Shown: positions 9,254 to 17,647 of the stretch, piece after piece
How the letters are laid out: each line of letters opens with the position of its first letter
Numbering within the stretch: position 1 is the stretch's first letter
Made by a program: the position numbers and the translations under genes
The notes under the pieces: model-generated
Told to the model about the DNA's origin: nothing
The model's database searches: none
The model's input: only the letters and a program-made list of their open reading frames with translations
DNA from: Solibacteraceae bacterium
GTDB taxonomy: Bacteria > Acidobacteriota > Terriglobia > Bryobacterales > Bryobacteraceae
Length of the DNA stretch: 64,000 nt
Reading direction: 5' to 3'
NCBI GenBank assembly: GCA_026984795.1
Contig: JALSRK010000006.1
Span: 26,585-90,584, forward strand

Positions 9254-9943
9254 ATGGAGGAAATTGCGGACGTTTCCCGAAGACGGTTGCTGGCATGGGT
9301 TGCCGGCGCGTTGGGCGCCGCGTTCTCGTGTCGGCGGGAGGCGAGAGAGGGCCATATGAATTCAGCCGAAGCACGATCCACTGACGTGATTCTGAGAGCA
9401 GCCTTTCAATTGACTCCGGAAGAGCTGCGAGTCGCCTACCGGCTCGAAAACCACAGCCGGTCCGTGCTGGCCGTCTATGACGGCGCGGGCACTCCGGCTC
9501 CCGACGATACCGAAAGCTGGCCTGATCTTACAGAAAATGTCTACCTGAGCTTTCAGGAACCGGCAACGCTGCATCTCAAGCGGATCCGTCCTCCGCTGCC
9601 CGAGGATGAGGACATCACGTTCGTCAACATCCCGGTCGCCAGCCGCCTCGAGCCCGGGGCTGTCCGCAGAACCCGGTTCGCTTTGAAGCTGCCGCTCTCG
9701 GAGTTCAACGAGTACTACCCGGACTATCCCGGCGCACAGTGGGCGGAACGCACCGCCACGGAAGTGCAGCTCTGGATCGGATACTTCCGGGCCACCCCCG
9801 AAACGGAATTCCAGCCGCTGCCGGACGCGCCTCACATATTTTCGCTGGGCGGGCAATTCGGCGAACAGGAGTTCGTCACCGCCAGGCAAGCCCTGACGGT
9901 CAAGGTCCGCGTCCGGACCGACCCCGTCTTCCAGCGTCTTTGA
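9254..9943 (+). CDS. Exported protein, candidate immunity protein for the PAAR-metallopeptidase
   Basis: I do not recognise a named family in this 229-residue protein. The N-terminus has VSRRRLLAWVAGALGAAFSC: a twin-arginine-like start, a hydrophobic core and a cysteine at residue 26 in an imperfect lipobox. This suggests a Tat- or Sec-exported, possibly lipid-anchored, protein. The rest looks beta-rich (FQLTPEELRVAYRLENHS). The gene starts 6 bp after the PAAR-toxin gene and ends 3 bp before the FHA gene, so it is in the operon. Position right after a toxin gene, plus export, fits a periplasmic immunity protein. An internal ATG at 9356 would remove the signal and is less likely. Confidence 0.6.
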   Translation: MEEIADVSRRRLLAWVAGALGAAFSCRREAREGHMNSAEARSTDVILRAAFQLTPEELRVAYRLENHSRSVLAVYDGAGTPAPDDTESWPDLTENVYLSFQEPATLHLKRIRPPLPEDEDITFVNIPVASRLEPGAVRRTRFALKLPLSEFNEYYPDYPGAQWAERTATEVQLWIGYFRATPETEFQPLPDAPHIFSLGGQFGEQEFVTARQALTVKVRVRTDPVFQRL

Positions 9944-9946
9944 GCC

Positions 9947-10759
9947 ATGGCCCTAGTGATCGAAATCTCCGCCCCTGCCCGACGCTTCACCGTCGCCAAG
10001 GCCCAGCGGCTCACCGTCGGGCGCACCGAGGCCGCCCGCCTCACCGTCCCTCAGGACACCTCGCTCGACGACGTCCACTTCCTGCTCGACTACGACGGCG
10101 CGAAGGTCCGCCTCGAGAACACCAGCAAGAAGGGCACGCTCGTCAACGGCAAACGCGCCGACAAGGCCGAGCTCGGCGACGGTGACCGCATCACCGCCGG
10201 CCGCACCACCTTCCTTCTCCACACGCCCGTCCCTCCGGACAAAGTCACTGGCGAGGTGCTGCTCGGCTCCTGGTCCATCAAGACCGTGCCCGAAGGCTGG
10301 GAGCTGCTCGAGGGCTTCGGTTTCCGCCGCAAGGGCGGCCGGGAGTTCGTTCACAACCTGGCGTTCACCGAAGACCTGCTCGAGGACGGCCAGACCCTCG
10401 ACGCCTACCTCGAACGCCAGCAGCTCGGCCTCCGCGCCTTTCTCGAGAAGGAAGACGTCTCGTTCGAGAGGCATGAGCCGGCGCCCGTCGCCGGGGCCGA
10501 AGAGACGCTCACCGTCTCCGTCCAGGCCACCCCGCCCGGCGGGCCCGAAGGAGGCGTGCTCCAGTGGCAGATCTACGCGCGGCGCGAGCGGCTGCTCGGC
10601 GTAGTCACCGCCACCTTCCGGCCGTCGGAGAACGCCGAGGCCGAGCGGTTCCTCCGCGCACTCGCCAAGGTTCTGGAACTGCGGCCCGCCGCCCCGCCTC
10701 CGCCGGAGCCGGCTCCGCCGGGAGCCGGGACACCCGGCGAGGCAGCCGCCGGGGCCTGA
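9947..10759 (+). CDS. FHA domain fused to DUF1795 (Eag/DcrB-like) domain, T6SS-associated
   Basis: Residues 1-95 form a forkhead-associated domain (TVGRTEAARLTVPQDTSLDD, then ENTSKKGTLVNGKR and DGDRITAGRTTFLLHTP), which binds phosphothreonine in T6SS regulation. Residues about 105-240 resemble DUF1795, the fold of Eag effector chaperones: TVPEGWELLEGFGFRR, LEDGQTLDAYLERQQLGLRAF, LQWQIYARRERLLGVVTATF. The tail is proline/alanine-rich. Eag chaperones bind hydrophobic segments of PAAR effectors, and this gene lies in the same operon as one. A fusion of the two modules would link phospho-signalling to effector handling; that link is inference. The start ATG 9947 is 3 bp after the previous stop. 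Confidence 0.8.
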   Translation: MALVIEISAPARRFTVAKAQRLTVGRTEAARLTVPQDTSLDDVHFLLDYDGAKVRLENTSKKGTLVNGKRADKAELGDGDRITAGRTTFLLHTPVPPDKVTGEVLLGSWSIKTVPEGWELLEGFGFRRKGGREFVHNLAFTEDLLEDGQTLDAYLERQQLGLRAFLEKEDVSFERHEPAPVAGAEETLTVSVQATPPGGPEGGVLQWQIYARRERLLGVVTATFRPSENAEAERFLRALAKVLELRPAAPPPPEPAPPGAGTPGEAAAGA

Positions 10760-10772
10760 CCGCCCGAAGCAG

Positions 10773-10778
10773 TAGAAT
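10773..10778 (+). promoter_or_regulatory. -10-like hexamer TAGAAT before the DUF1080 gene
   Basis: TAGAAT ends 6 nt before the ATG at 10785 and no purine-rich ribosome site lies between them. Transcription would begin at or next to the start codon, giving a leaderless mRNA. The call rests on motif and spacing only. Confidence 0.4.
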
Positions 10779-10784
10779 GGCTTC

Positions 10785-11648
10785 ATGGCCTGGGACTGGA
10801 GACCTGTAGCGCTGGGAATCTTCGCCGCCTTCGCTATGAGCTGCGGGAGCGCCGTGGGGACCTCGCCCGCCGCCGAGCCGCCTCCCAATACGCTCACCGC
10901 GAAAGAACAAGCGGCCGGCTGGCGGCTGCTGTTCGACGGAAAGACGCTCGACGGATGGGAAGATCCCGCCAAGGAAACCCCGCCCGGCGACGCCTGGACC
11001 GTCGAGGACGGCTGCATCAAGGCCGTCGCCCGCCCGCGGATCCGCGAGGACCTCTTCACCCTGGAAAGCTTCGGCGACTTCGAGCTGTCTTTCGAGTGGA
11101 AGATCTCCCCGCGCGGCAACAGCGGCGTCAAGTACCGTGTCCAGGACCGCGCCGTGCTGATCAAGGGCAAGACCAACCCCAACGCGAAGCGCTTCGAAGA
11201 CATCGTGGACTACGAGTTGGAGCACCGGTTAGGAGACCGCTCAAAAATCGGCCCCGACGACAAGATGGAAGAGTACGTGATCGCCTTCGAGTACCAGCTC
11301 ATCGACGATCAGGGACATCCCGACGCCCGGCGCGGCGGCGACCGGGTCACCGGCGCCATCTACTCGATGGTCGCGCCCACCAGCCACCCCACCCGGCCCG
11401 CGGGCGAGTGGAACCGTTCCCGCATCGTGCTCCGCGGCAACCACGTGGAACACTGGCTCAACGGCGAGAAGGTGGTGGATACCGACCTGGACGCCCCCGG
11501 GATCGCCGCCGGTCTGGAGAAGCGCTGGGGAAAAGAGTCGCCGGTCTACCGTCTCCTCACCGAACAGCCCAGGAAGCGGACCCCCATCGCCCTGCAGCAC
11601 CACAACGACGAAGCCTGGTTCCGCAGCATCAAGATCCGGCCGCTGTGA
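10785..11648 (+). CDS. DUF1080 (3-keto-disaccharide hydrolase-like) lipoprotein
   Basis: This is a 287-residue exported protein. A hydrophobic N-terminus ends in FAAFAMSCGS, a lipobox-like cleavage site at C20. The mature part opens with LTAKEQAAGWRLLFDGKTLDGW, the diagnostic start of the DUF1080 concanavalin-like domain, and continues with FELSFEWKISPRGNSGVKYR. Members cleave or bind 3-keto-glycosides and are abundant in Acidobacteriota and Planctomycetota. The gene follows the T6SS operon by 25 bp but appears functionally separate, with its own -10-like element. Substrate cannot be read from the sequence. Confidence 0.88.
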   Translation: MAWDWRPVALGIFAAFAMSCGSAVGTSPAAEPPPNTLTAKEQAAGWRLLFDGKTLDGWEDPAKETPPGDAWTVEDGCIKAVARPRIREDLFTLESFGDFELSFEWKISPRGNSGVKYRVQDRAVLIKGKTNPNAKRFEDIVDYELEHRLGDRSKIGPDDKMEEYVIAFEYQLIDDQGHPDARRGGDRVTGAIYSMVAPTSHPTRPAGEWNRSRIVLRGNHVEHWLNGEKVVDTDLDAPGIAAGLEKRWGKESPVYRLLTEQPRKRTPIALQHHNDEAWFRSIKIRPL

Positions 11649-11680
11649 GCGCTGCCCCTGCCTTCGCCTCCTAAGCGCCT

Positions 11681-12085
11681 TCACGTGCCCCGGCGGCCAA
11701 GGCGGAAGAAACAATACGGCGCCAAGGCGATCCAGACGACCAGCAGCGCCCACACCCGTCCGGCGCTGAGATCGTAGTTCGCCAGCAGCGCGGCCCGCGG
11801 CCTCCCCGCCACGTAGCGCCCGAACAGGAACTCGAACGCTACGGTCATCACGAGCCAGACGAGGCCCACCGCCAGCGCCGCCCGGCCCGAGGGCAGCGGC
11901 CGCCGCCTCACGATCCAGCCGATGTAGAACCCGAACAGCACGATCGCCGTCAGGGTGGAGAGCTGATGGGCGCGCAGTTCGCTCATATATGGGGCGTAGG
12001 CCAGTTCCCGGAGCGTCCCGTTCACGATGGCGATTGCCAGCATCGGGAACCAGGCCGCCACGTATTGGAGCGTCACCCGCCGCAT
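11681..12085 (-). CDS. Small integral membrane protein, unknown function
   Basis: I do not recognise the family. The 134-residue product has about four hydrophobic segments: VAAWFPMLAIAIVNGTL, STLTAIVLFGFYIGWIV, ALAVGLVWLVMTVAFEFLFG and VWALLVVWIALAPYCFF. It is therefore an inner-membrane protein. I favour ATG 12085 (MRRVTLQYVAAW); the frame is open to a GTG at 12121, which lacks a spaced ribosome site. It converges on the DUF1080 gene with a 32-bp gap and diverges from yifB. Confidence 0.6.
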   Translation of the reverse strand: MRRVTLQYVAAWFPMLAIAIVNGTLRELAYAPYMSELRAHQLSTLTAIVLFGFYIGWIVRRRPLPSGRAALAVGLVWLVMTVAFEFLFGRYVAGRPRAALLANYDLSAGRVWALLVVWIALAPYCFFRLGRRGT

Positions 12086-12186
12086 TTCCACCGGCCCCGC
12101 GTTCTGCCGCCGGGTCCCCACCCTATCACAGGAGCGCGGCCGCAGCCGTTGGAAAATTCTGGTGACGCCGCCGCGGGCGAGGCCAC

Positions 12187-12192
12187 TGTTAT
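12187..12192 (+). promoter_or_regulatory. -10-like hexamer TGTTAT before yifB
   Basis: TGTTAT ends 6 nt before ATG 12199, the same spacing as at the DUF1080 and moeA genes. The hexamer matches the -10 consensus only partly, so this is the weakest of the set. Confidence 0.25.
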
Positions 12193-12198
12193 TGAGAG

Positions 12199-13713
12199 AT
12201 GCTCTTCCGCACCCGCAGCGCCGCCGTGTTCGGGATCGACGCCCACCCCATCGACGTCGAAGTGGACATGTACGCCGGCTCGGAGCGCGATTTCGTCACC
12301 GTCGGCATGCCCGACACAGCGGTGAAGGAGAGCCGGGAGCGGATCAAGTCCGCCCTGATGAACTCCGGCTTCGGCTATCCCTCGAAATCGGTCACCATCA
12401 ACCTCGCCCCGGCCAACGTGCGCAAAGAAGGGGCCGGATTCGACCTGCCCATGGCCCTCGGCATTCTGGGCGCCATGGGCATCGTCAAGAAGGCCGACGG
12501 ACACCTGTTCGCCGGCGAGCTCTCCCTCGACGGCTCGGTCCGCCCCGTCCGCGGCGTCCTATCCATCGCGGTCTGCGCCCGCCAGACCGGCGCCCGCAAG
12601 CTCATCGTTCCCTGCGAGAACGCCGCCGAAGCCGCCGTCGTCGAAGGCGTCCGGGTCTACGGCGTCCAGCATCTGACCGAAGCCGTGGACGTGGTGAACG
12701 AGCCGGACCGCCACTCCCCCGCCCCGAAGGCCGCGCCCGCCGCCTCGAACGGCGGAGACGGGGAACTCGACTTTGCCGAAGTCCGGGGCCAGTTGAGCGC
12801 CAAGCGGGCTCTGATGGTCGCCGCCGCCGGGGCCCACAACGTCCTGATGATCGGTCCGCCCGGCAGTGGCAAGACGATGCTGGCCAAGCGCCTGCCGGGC
12901 ATCCTTCCGCCCCTCACCTTCGAAGAAGCCCTCGAAACGACCAAGATCCACAGCGTGGCCGGAACGCTGCCGCCGGATTCCGGCCTCTTGCTGGCCCGCC
13001 CCTTCCGCGCCCCGCACCACACCGTCTCGGCCGCGGGCCTGATCGGCGGCGGCGCCGGCATGCCCGGTCCGGGCGAGGTCAGCCTGGCGCACAACGGCGT
13101 GCTCTTCTTGGACGAACTCCCCGAGTTCCCCCGCAACATCCTGGAGCTGCTGCGCCAGCCGGTCGAGGACGGCTCGGTCACCCTGGCCCGCGCCAACATC
13201 ACCCTTTCGTTCCCGGCCAACTTCATGCTCGTCGGAGCAATGAATCCCTGCCCGTGCGGCTATTACGGAGACGCCACGCGGGAGTGCCGCTGCACCGGGG
13301 CCATCATCCAGCGCTATCTGGGCAAGATCAGCGGGCCGCTGCTCGACCGCATCGATCTCCATATCGAGGTGCCCGCGGTCGCCTACCGGGAGCTGCGGGG
13401 CAAGAGCGACGGCGTCTCCTCGGAGCAGATGCGCCAGCGGGTGCTGGCCGCGCGGGAGATCCAGCGCCGGCGGGGCTTCTACAACTCCCAGATCCCCCAG
13501 CGGCGTCTGCGGGAGCTGTGCGCCCTGGACGAGGCCGGCGAGCGCACCCTCGAGACGGCCGTCCGCCGCATGGGCCTCTCGGCCCGGGCCCATGACCGCA
13601 TCCTCAAGGTCGCCCGCACCATCGCCGACCTGGGCGGCTCCGACGCCGTCTCGGCCAAGCACGTCGCCGAAGCGGTCCAGTACCGCAGCCTGGACCGCGA
13701 GTACTGGCAGTGA
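12199..13713 (+). CDS. YifB/ComM family Mg-chelatase-like ATPase
   Basis: This 504-residue protein is a full-length YifB/ComM protein. In naturally transformable bacteria ComM is a hexameric AAA+ helicase that extends recombination intermediates by branch migration. Domain order: N-terminal Lon-protease-like ChlI domain (about 1-180, with MPDTAVKESRERIKSAL), Mg-chelatase AAA+ domain with Walker A MIGPPGSGKTMLAKR and the Walker B region GVLFLDELPEF, a CPCGYYGD cysteine motif near 350, then a C-terminal Mg-chelatase domain (GLSARAHDRILKVARTIADL). It stands alone, converging on the enolase-family gene. Confidence 0.93.
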   Translation: MLFRTRSAAVFGIDAHPIDVEVDMYAGSERDFVTVGMPDTAVKESRERIKSALMNSGFGYPSKSVTINLAPANVRKEGAGFDLPMALGILGAMGIVKKADGHLFAGELSLDGSVRPVRGVLSIAVCARQTGARKLIVPCENAAEAAVVEGVRVYGVQHLTEAVDVVNEPDRHSPAPKAAPAASNGGDGELDFAEVRGQLSAKRALMVAAAGAHNVLMIGPPGSGKTMLAKRLPGILPPLTFEEALETTKIHSVAGTLPPDSGLLLARPFRAPHHTVSAAGLIGGGAGMPGPGEVSLAHNGVLFLDELPEFPRNILELLRQPVEDGSVTLARANITLSFPANFMLVGAMNPCPCGYYGDATRECRCTGAIIQRYLGKISGPLLDRIDLHIEVPAVAYRELRGKSDGVSSEQMRQRVLAAREIQRRRGFYNSQIPQRRLRELCALDEAGERTLETAVRRMGLSARAHDRILKVARTIADLGGSDAVSAKHVAEAVQYRSLDREYWQ

Positions 13714-13778
13714 ACACGGGCAGGTCCTGTCGGTCGGCCGCCTGAAGCGCTGGCCCGGGCTTATCCCCCCGCACGCCC

Positions 13779-15014
13779 TCAGTGGTCCGCCACGCCGCCG
13801 TCGCGGAACACGTAGTTGGGCCGGTTCACCGGCCGGTAGGGGTGCTTCGCGGCCACTTTCTCGTTCAGGCGCACCCCGAGGCCCGGCTTGCCCGGCAGCT
13901 CGGCGAAGCCGTCCCTCACCACGGCCCCCTCGCCGTGGAACAGGTCCTGGATCCACGCTTCCCGCCGCGGGTTGTACTCCTGGATCACGCAGGCCGGCGT
14001 GGTGGCGTCCACGTGGAGCGAGGCCATGGTGCTCACCTCGCTCTGGGGATTGTGCGGGGCCATCTCCACCCGGTGGGCTTCGGCGATGGCGCCGATCTTC
14101 TTCATCTCCAGGATGCCGCCGGCGTGCACCACGTCCGGTTGGATGTAGTTCACCAGGTGGCGCTCGCAGAATGCGGTGAAGCCGTATTTGGTGAACGACC
14201 GCTCGCCGGTGGCCAGCGGCACTCTGGTCTTCTGGCGCAGCAGGGCCAGCTCGTCCAGGTCTTCGAGCTGCGTGGGCTCCTCGACGAAGAACGGCCGCAG
14301 ATGCTCGACGCCGGTGCAGAACTCGATGGCCATCACCGTCGTGAGCTTGCCGTGGGCGTCCACGCAGACGTCGAAGTCGTCGCCCACCGCTTTGCGCACC
14401 GCCTCCAGCCGCCGGATGCCCTCGCGAACGGCGAAGTGAGGGATCACCAGGTTGTCGTCCACCCGGATGAACCCCGACTTGGCCGCCGTGTAGCCTTCCT
14501 CTTTGGCTTGAAGGAACGCCTCCGGCCTCGAGCCGACGTCCTTGTACATCCGGATGCGCTTCCGCGCACCGCCCCCGAGCAGCTTGTAGATGGGCACGCC
14601 GAGCGCCTGGCCCAGGATGTCCCACAGGGCGATCTCCACGGCGCTGATGGCGCTGTTGAGCACCGGTCCGCCGCGCCAGCGCGGGTAGCGGAACATGCCC
14701 TGCCACAGCAGCTCGATGTCGGTCGGATCCTTGCCCACCAGGAACCGTTTGTGCTCCATGATGGCCTGGGCGATGGTGGCTTCCTTGCTCGTGACCGATC
14801 CTTCGCCCAACCCCACGAGTCCCTGGTTGGTGTAGACCTTGCAGAAGACCCAATTGACACGGCCTACGTTGACGACGAACGTCTTGAGGTCCGTGATCTT
14901 CAGGTGGAATACCTTGGCCTTCCCGGCCGCCCGGCTTACCGAGTCCCACACCGGGGCCAGCACGCCGAATCCCGCGGCCCGAAGAAATCTCCGCCGATCG
15001 ATTCCTCGCTTCAT
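13779..15014 (-). CDS. Tat-exported mandelate racemase/enolase family dehydratase, galactonate dehydratase-like
   Basis: This 411-residue protein is related to D-galactonate dehydratases of the enolase superfamily, which remove water from sugar acids using Mg2+. Visible motifs: metal and proton-transfer residues in VCVDAHGKL, PFFVEEP and LATGERSFTKYGF, then YIQPDVVHAGGILEMKKI and MAPHNPQSEVS with the catalytic histidine. The N-terminus MKRGIDRRRFLRAAGFG is a twin-arginine signal, which fixes start ATG 15014 although the frame is open upstream. Export is unusual for the family, whose members are mostly cytosolic, but resembles other Tat-exported sugar proteins of this phylum. The substrate is not certain. 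Confidence 0.85.
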   Translation of the reverse strand: MKRGIDRRRFLRAAGFGVLAPVWDSVSRAAGKAKVFHLKITDLKTFVVNVGRVNWVFCKVYTNQGLVGLGEGSVTSKEATIAQAIMEHKRFLVGKDPTDIELLWQGMFRYPRWRGGPVLNSAISAVEIALWDILGQALGVPIYKLLGGGARKRIRMYKDVGSRPEAFLQAKEEGYTAAKSGFIRVDDNLVIPHFAVREGIRRLEAVRKAVGDDFDVCVDAHGKLTTVMAIEFCTGVEHLRPFFVEEPTQLEDLDELALLRQKTRVPLATGERSFTKYGFTAFCERHLVNYIQPDVVHAGGILEMKKIGAIAEAHRVEMAPHNPQSEVSTMASLHVDATTPACVIQEYNPRREAWIQDLFHGEGAVVRDGFAELPGKPGLGVRLNEKVAAKHPYRPVNRPNYVFRDGGVADH

Positions 15015-15023
15015 AGCGGAGAA

Positions 15024-15032
15024 ACTATAGCA
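15024..15032 (-). promoter_or_regulatory. Extended -10 (TGCTATAGT) before the enolase-family gene
   Basis: On the minus strand TGCTATAGT ends 9 nt before ATG 15014. It fits the extended -10 form TGnTATAnT and leaves almost no leader. No convincing -35 is seen. Confidence 0.45.
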
Positions 15033-15173
15033 GATCAGCGGCGGAATGCAGAGGGCGCCGAGTGAAGGCGCAGCCTGTCTCACCCGGCTCGGGTGCGGAT
15101 GCGTCATAAAACCGGCTGCGCCGGGAGTCTTTTTGATATAGCCTGAAAACGCGGAGACCGGCGGAGCCGCCGC

Positions 15174-15749
15174 ATGAAGGAAAAGGCCGCGGACATCCTT
15201 GCGCTCGATCTGGCGGGGGCTCTCGTGCGCCCTTCTTCGCGCCCGGCGCGGCTCGAGCGGGAGATCACAGAGATCTTCACCCGGCTCCGGATGCCGGTCT
15301 ACCGTTATGTGCTCGGTATTCTGGCCGATCCGGCCGAAGCCGAAGATGTCGCGCAAGAAGCGTTCCTCCGGCTCTACACCGTGGTTCGCGCCGGCGGGCG
15401 GGTAGAGAACGTCCCGGCTTGGATCTTTCGTACCGCGCATAACCTTGCCGTGGACCGGCTGCGCACCGTGGAGCGGCGGCAGGCCTGTGACATCGAGAGT
15501 TTGGACGAGTTGACGGGAGTCCGCGCCGAGCCCGCCTCGGTGGAAAGAGACCTCGCGGAGAAGGAGCGGCGGGAGGCGGTGCGCAGCGCCCTGGCGGCGC
15601 TGTCGCCGCAGGAACGCCGCTGTGTGGACTTGCGCTCCGAGGGGCTGCGGTACCGGGAAATCGCCGATGTGCTCGGGGTAAGCCTTTCTACGGTGCAGAC
15701 CTTCTTGACCCGCGCGCTGCGGAAACTGATGAAGGAAGTCGATGCTTAG
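15174..15749 (+). CDS. ECF-type RNA polymerase sigma factor
   Basis: This is a 191-residue sigma-70 family, extracytoplasmic-function sigma factor. Region 2 is seen at about 35-100 (YRYVLGILADPAEAEDVAQE, then PAWIFRTAHNLAVDRLR) and region 4 at about 135-190 (ALSPQERRCVDLRSEGLRYREIADVLGVSLSTVQTFLTRALRKL). No region 3 is present. The start codon at 15174 follows GGCGGAG. The stop overlaps the next gene in ATGCTTAG, so the sigma factor and its zinc-finger partner are translationally coupled. Downstream receptors are plausible targets of this regulator. Confidence 0.93.
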   Translation: MKEKAADILALDLAGALVRPSSRPARLEREITEIFTRLRMPVYRYVLGILADPAEAEDVAQEAFLRLYTVVRAGGRVENVPAWIFRTAHNLAVDRLRTVERRQACDIESLDELTGVRAEPASVERDLAEKERREAVRSALAALSPQERRCVDLRSEGLRYREIADVLGVSLSTVQTFLTRALRKLMKEVDA

Positions 15750-17583
15750 CCGGATACCGATGAAGTGGCTTTCGCGCCTGCGGCACCTCTCCGACGAGGA
15801 GCTGCTGGGCTACCTCGACGGCGAGCTGGACGCCCGCCACGCCGCCCGGGTGAAGCGCCACCTCGAAGGATGCTGGGACTGCCGCAGCCGCGTGCGGCAG
15901 ATGGAAGAAGCCATCGAAGCTCTCTCCCGCTGGCGCCCGGCCAGGCTGCACGCCGAAATGGAGCCTCCCCCGAAAGGCTGGCGGGAGTTCCCCATCCGCT
16001 TGGAACAGCTCGCCGCCAGCCCGGTGGAGGCCGATTCCACCCGCCGCTGGATGCGGGGAACGCGGGTCTGGAAGCTCGCCGGAGCAACCGCCGCAGTGGC
16101 GGCGCTGGCCCTGTGGCTGCCGGAGTTCGGGGGCTTCCGCCTCTCAGCCAAGGAGCTGATCGCCGCGATGATCCGGCACGAAGCGGCCGTCGCCGCCAGC
16201 GCAGAAAACGCGGTGTTACACCGCACGGTCCGGGTCTCTTGCACGCCGCCGGAGTTCGTTCCTCCGGGCCCGAGCATCCTCGAGAACTGGCACGCGTTGC
16301 GCCACCGAAAGGTCCGGCGGGAGGGAAACCTGAAACTGTGGGCGAAGCTCGCACCCGTCTTCCAGGCGAACGCCATGAATCTCGAGGATGCCCTGTCGGC
16401 GGCCTCCTTCAACAACTGGCGCGCCTCGCTGGCGGATCCGGTGGACACCGTCCGTAAGGTCCGCCTGGAAGACGGCTCGGCCGGCTGGTTGCTGGAAACG
16501 CGCAATCCGGGCTCCGCCGGCCGGTTCGGCATCACCGGGGCGGAGCTGCTTGTCCGGGCGTCGGACTGGCAGCCTGTCCGTCAGGTGCTCCGCTTCCGCT
16601 CACCCGGCGGCGATGTGGAGTGCGAATTCACTACACTGCGCCTGGAAGCTTTGTCTTGGAACGCGATTCCCCCGTCTGTGTTCGCCGAACGGGAGCCGCC
16701 CGGCCGGCCGGCGACCGCAATGATGGAAGGTACCGCCGCCAAGCCGTCGCCGCCTGCGGCAACGCTGCGTTCCGAAGTGGAAGCGTTGTACGCACTGCAC
16801 CGAATCGGGGCGTGCCGCCGTGGCGGTTTCGATCTCCGGCGGACCGCGGAGGGCGCGATCGAGCTGCGCGGGGCGGCCTCTACAGCCGAAGAAGCAGAGC
16901 AGATCGCCTCCGCCGTGCGAGGCATCCCCGGGCTGGTCCTTCACATCCAGGCTCCCGGTCCGACGGTCGCCGGCGCGCCAGTAGAGGCGGCGGATCGAGC
17001 GGCGGCCGCCGGCCCGGTTCCGGGTAGATTCCCCGCCGAACCCGCGCTCCGGCGGCTGCTTGCCGGACCGGATCCAGGGGTAGTGGAACGCAAAGTAGCC
17101 GGCTTTGCTACGGCGGTGGTGACCCTGTCCCAGGAGGCATGGGCCGATGCCTGGGCTCTTCATCGCCTCACAAGCCGGCTCCCCGAGGGCGCCCTGGCCC
17201 AGTTGGACCGCAGCTCCCGGTGGCTGGTGGAAGTCATGCTGCGCGAACACTCGGCGGCCCTCCAGCGCGCTCTCGGCCGGTTACAGGACCGTCTCGCGCC
17301 TGTGGCCGGAGAGCCTCCCGGCGCCTCGACCCGCCCGGCGGCTTCCGCCATTTCCCCTGGGCAGCTCTCCCGGCAGATTCTCGACGCGGTCTCGCGGGCC
17401 AACACGCTCTCGTTCGAGCTCTTCACCGTCTCTGACACGCCGCCGCGCGACCGCGATGTCCGGGAGGGCTTACAAGAGCTTCTCCTGCGCGTAGCCGCCG
17501 CCAGGGAGGGCGCAAGTGAGTTTCAGCAACTCGTCGCCCAGGCTGGCCGTGGGGCCGGCTCGCCATGGACGGCAAACGAGTAG
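15742..17583 (+). CDS. Transmembrane zf-HC2 anti-sigma factor with long periplasmic part
   Basis: The first 60 residues carry an anti-sigma zinc-finger (zf-HC2): LSDEELLGYLDGELDARHAARV followed by HLEGCWDCRSR, giving the H-x3-C-x2-C site. A single membrane segment lies near 107-125 (KLAGATAAVAALALWLPEFG). At 613 residues it is far longer than simple anti-sigma factors. Within the exported part, residues about 360-410 (AIELRGAASTAEEAEQIASAV, then IPGLVLHI) look BON-like. The gene overlaps the sigma factor by 8 bp. It most likely holds the sigma factor at the membrane until an envelope signal arrives. Confidence 0.85.
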   Translation: MLSRIPMKWLSRLRHLSDEELLGYLDGELDARHAARVKRHLEGCWDCRSRVRQMEEAIEALSRWRPARLHAEMEPPPKGWREFPIRLEQLAASPVEADSTRRWMRGTRVWKLAGATAAVAALALWLPEFGGFRLSAKELIAAMIRHEAAVAASAENAVLHRTVRVSCTPPEFVPPGPSILENWHALRHRKVRREGNLKLWAKLAPVFQANAMNLEDALSAASFNNWRASLADPVDTVRKVRLEDGSAGWLLETRNPGSAGRFGITGAELLVRASDWQPVRQVLRFRSPGGDVECEFTTLRLEALSWNAIPPSVFAEREPPGRPATAMMEGTAAKPSPPAATLRSEVEALYALHRIGACRRGGFDLRRTAEGAIELRGAASTAEEAEQIASAVRGIPGLVLHIQAPGPTVAGAPVEAADRAAAAGPVPGRFPAEPALRRLLAGPDPGVVERKVAGFATAVVTLSQEAWADAWALHRLTSRLPEGALAQLDRSSRWLVEVMLREHSAALQRALGRLQDRLAPVAGEPPGASTRPAASAISPGQLSRQILDAVSRANTLSFELFTVSDTPPRDRDVREGLQELLLRVAAAREGASEFQQLVAQAGRGAGSPWTANE

Positions 17584-17647
17584 CGTTCGAGACGCCGCAG
17601 AAAAAGACCGGTTTTGCACCTCATCTGTTATACGCTTAGGAGGGGCG

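Noticed and set aside
15112..15134. Short hairpin followed by T5 before the sigma factor gene, as a terminator
   Set aside because: The stem is only 5 bp, the T-run is displaced from it, and no + strand gene ends nearby.
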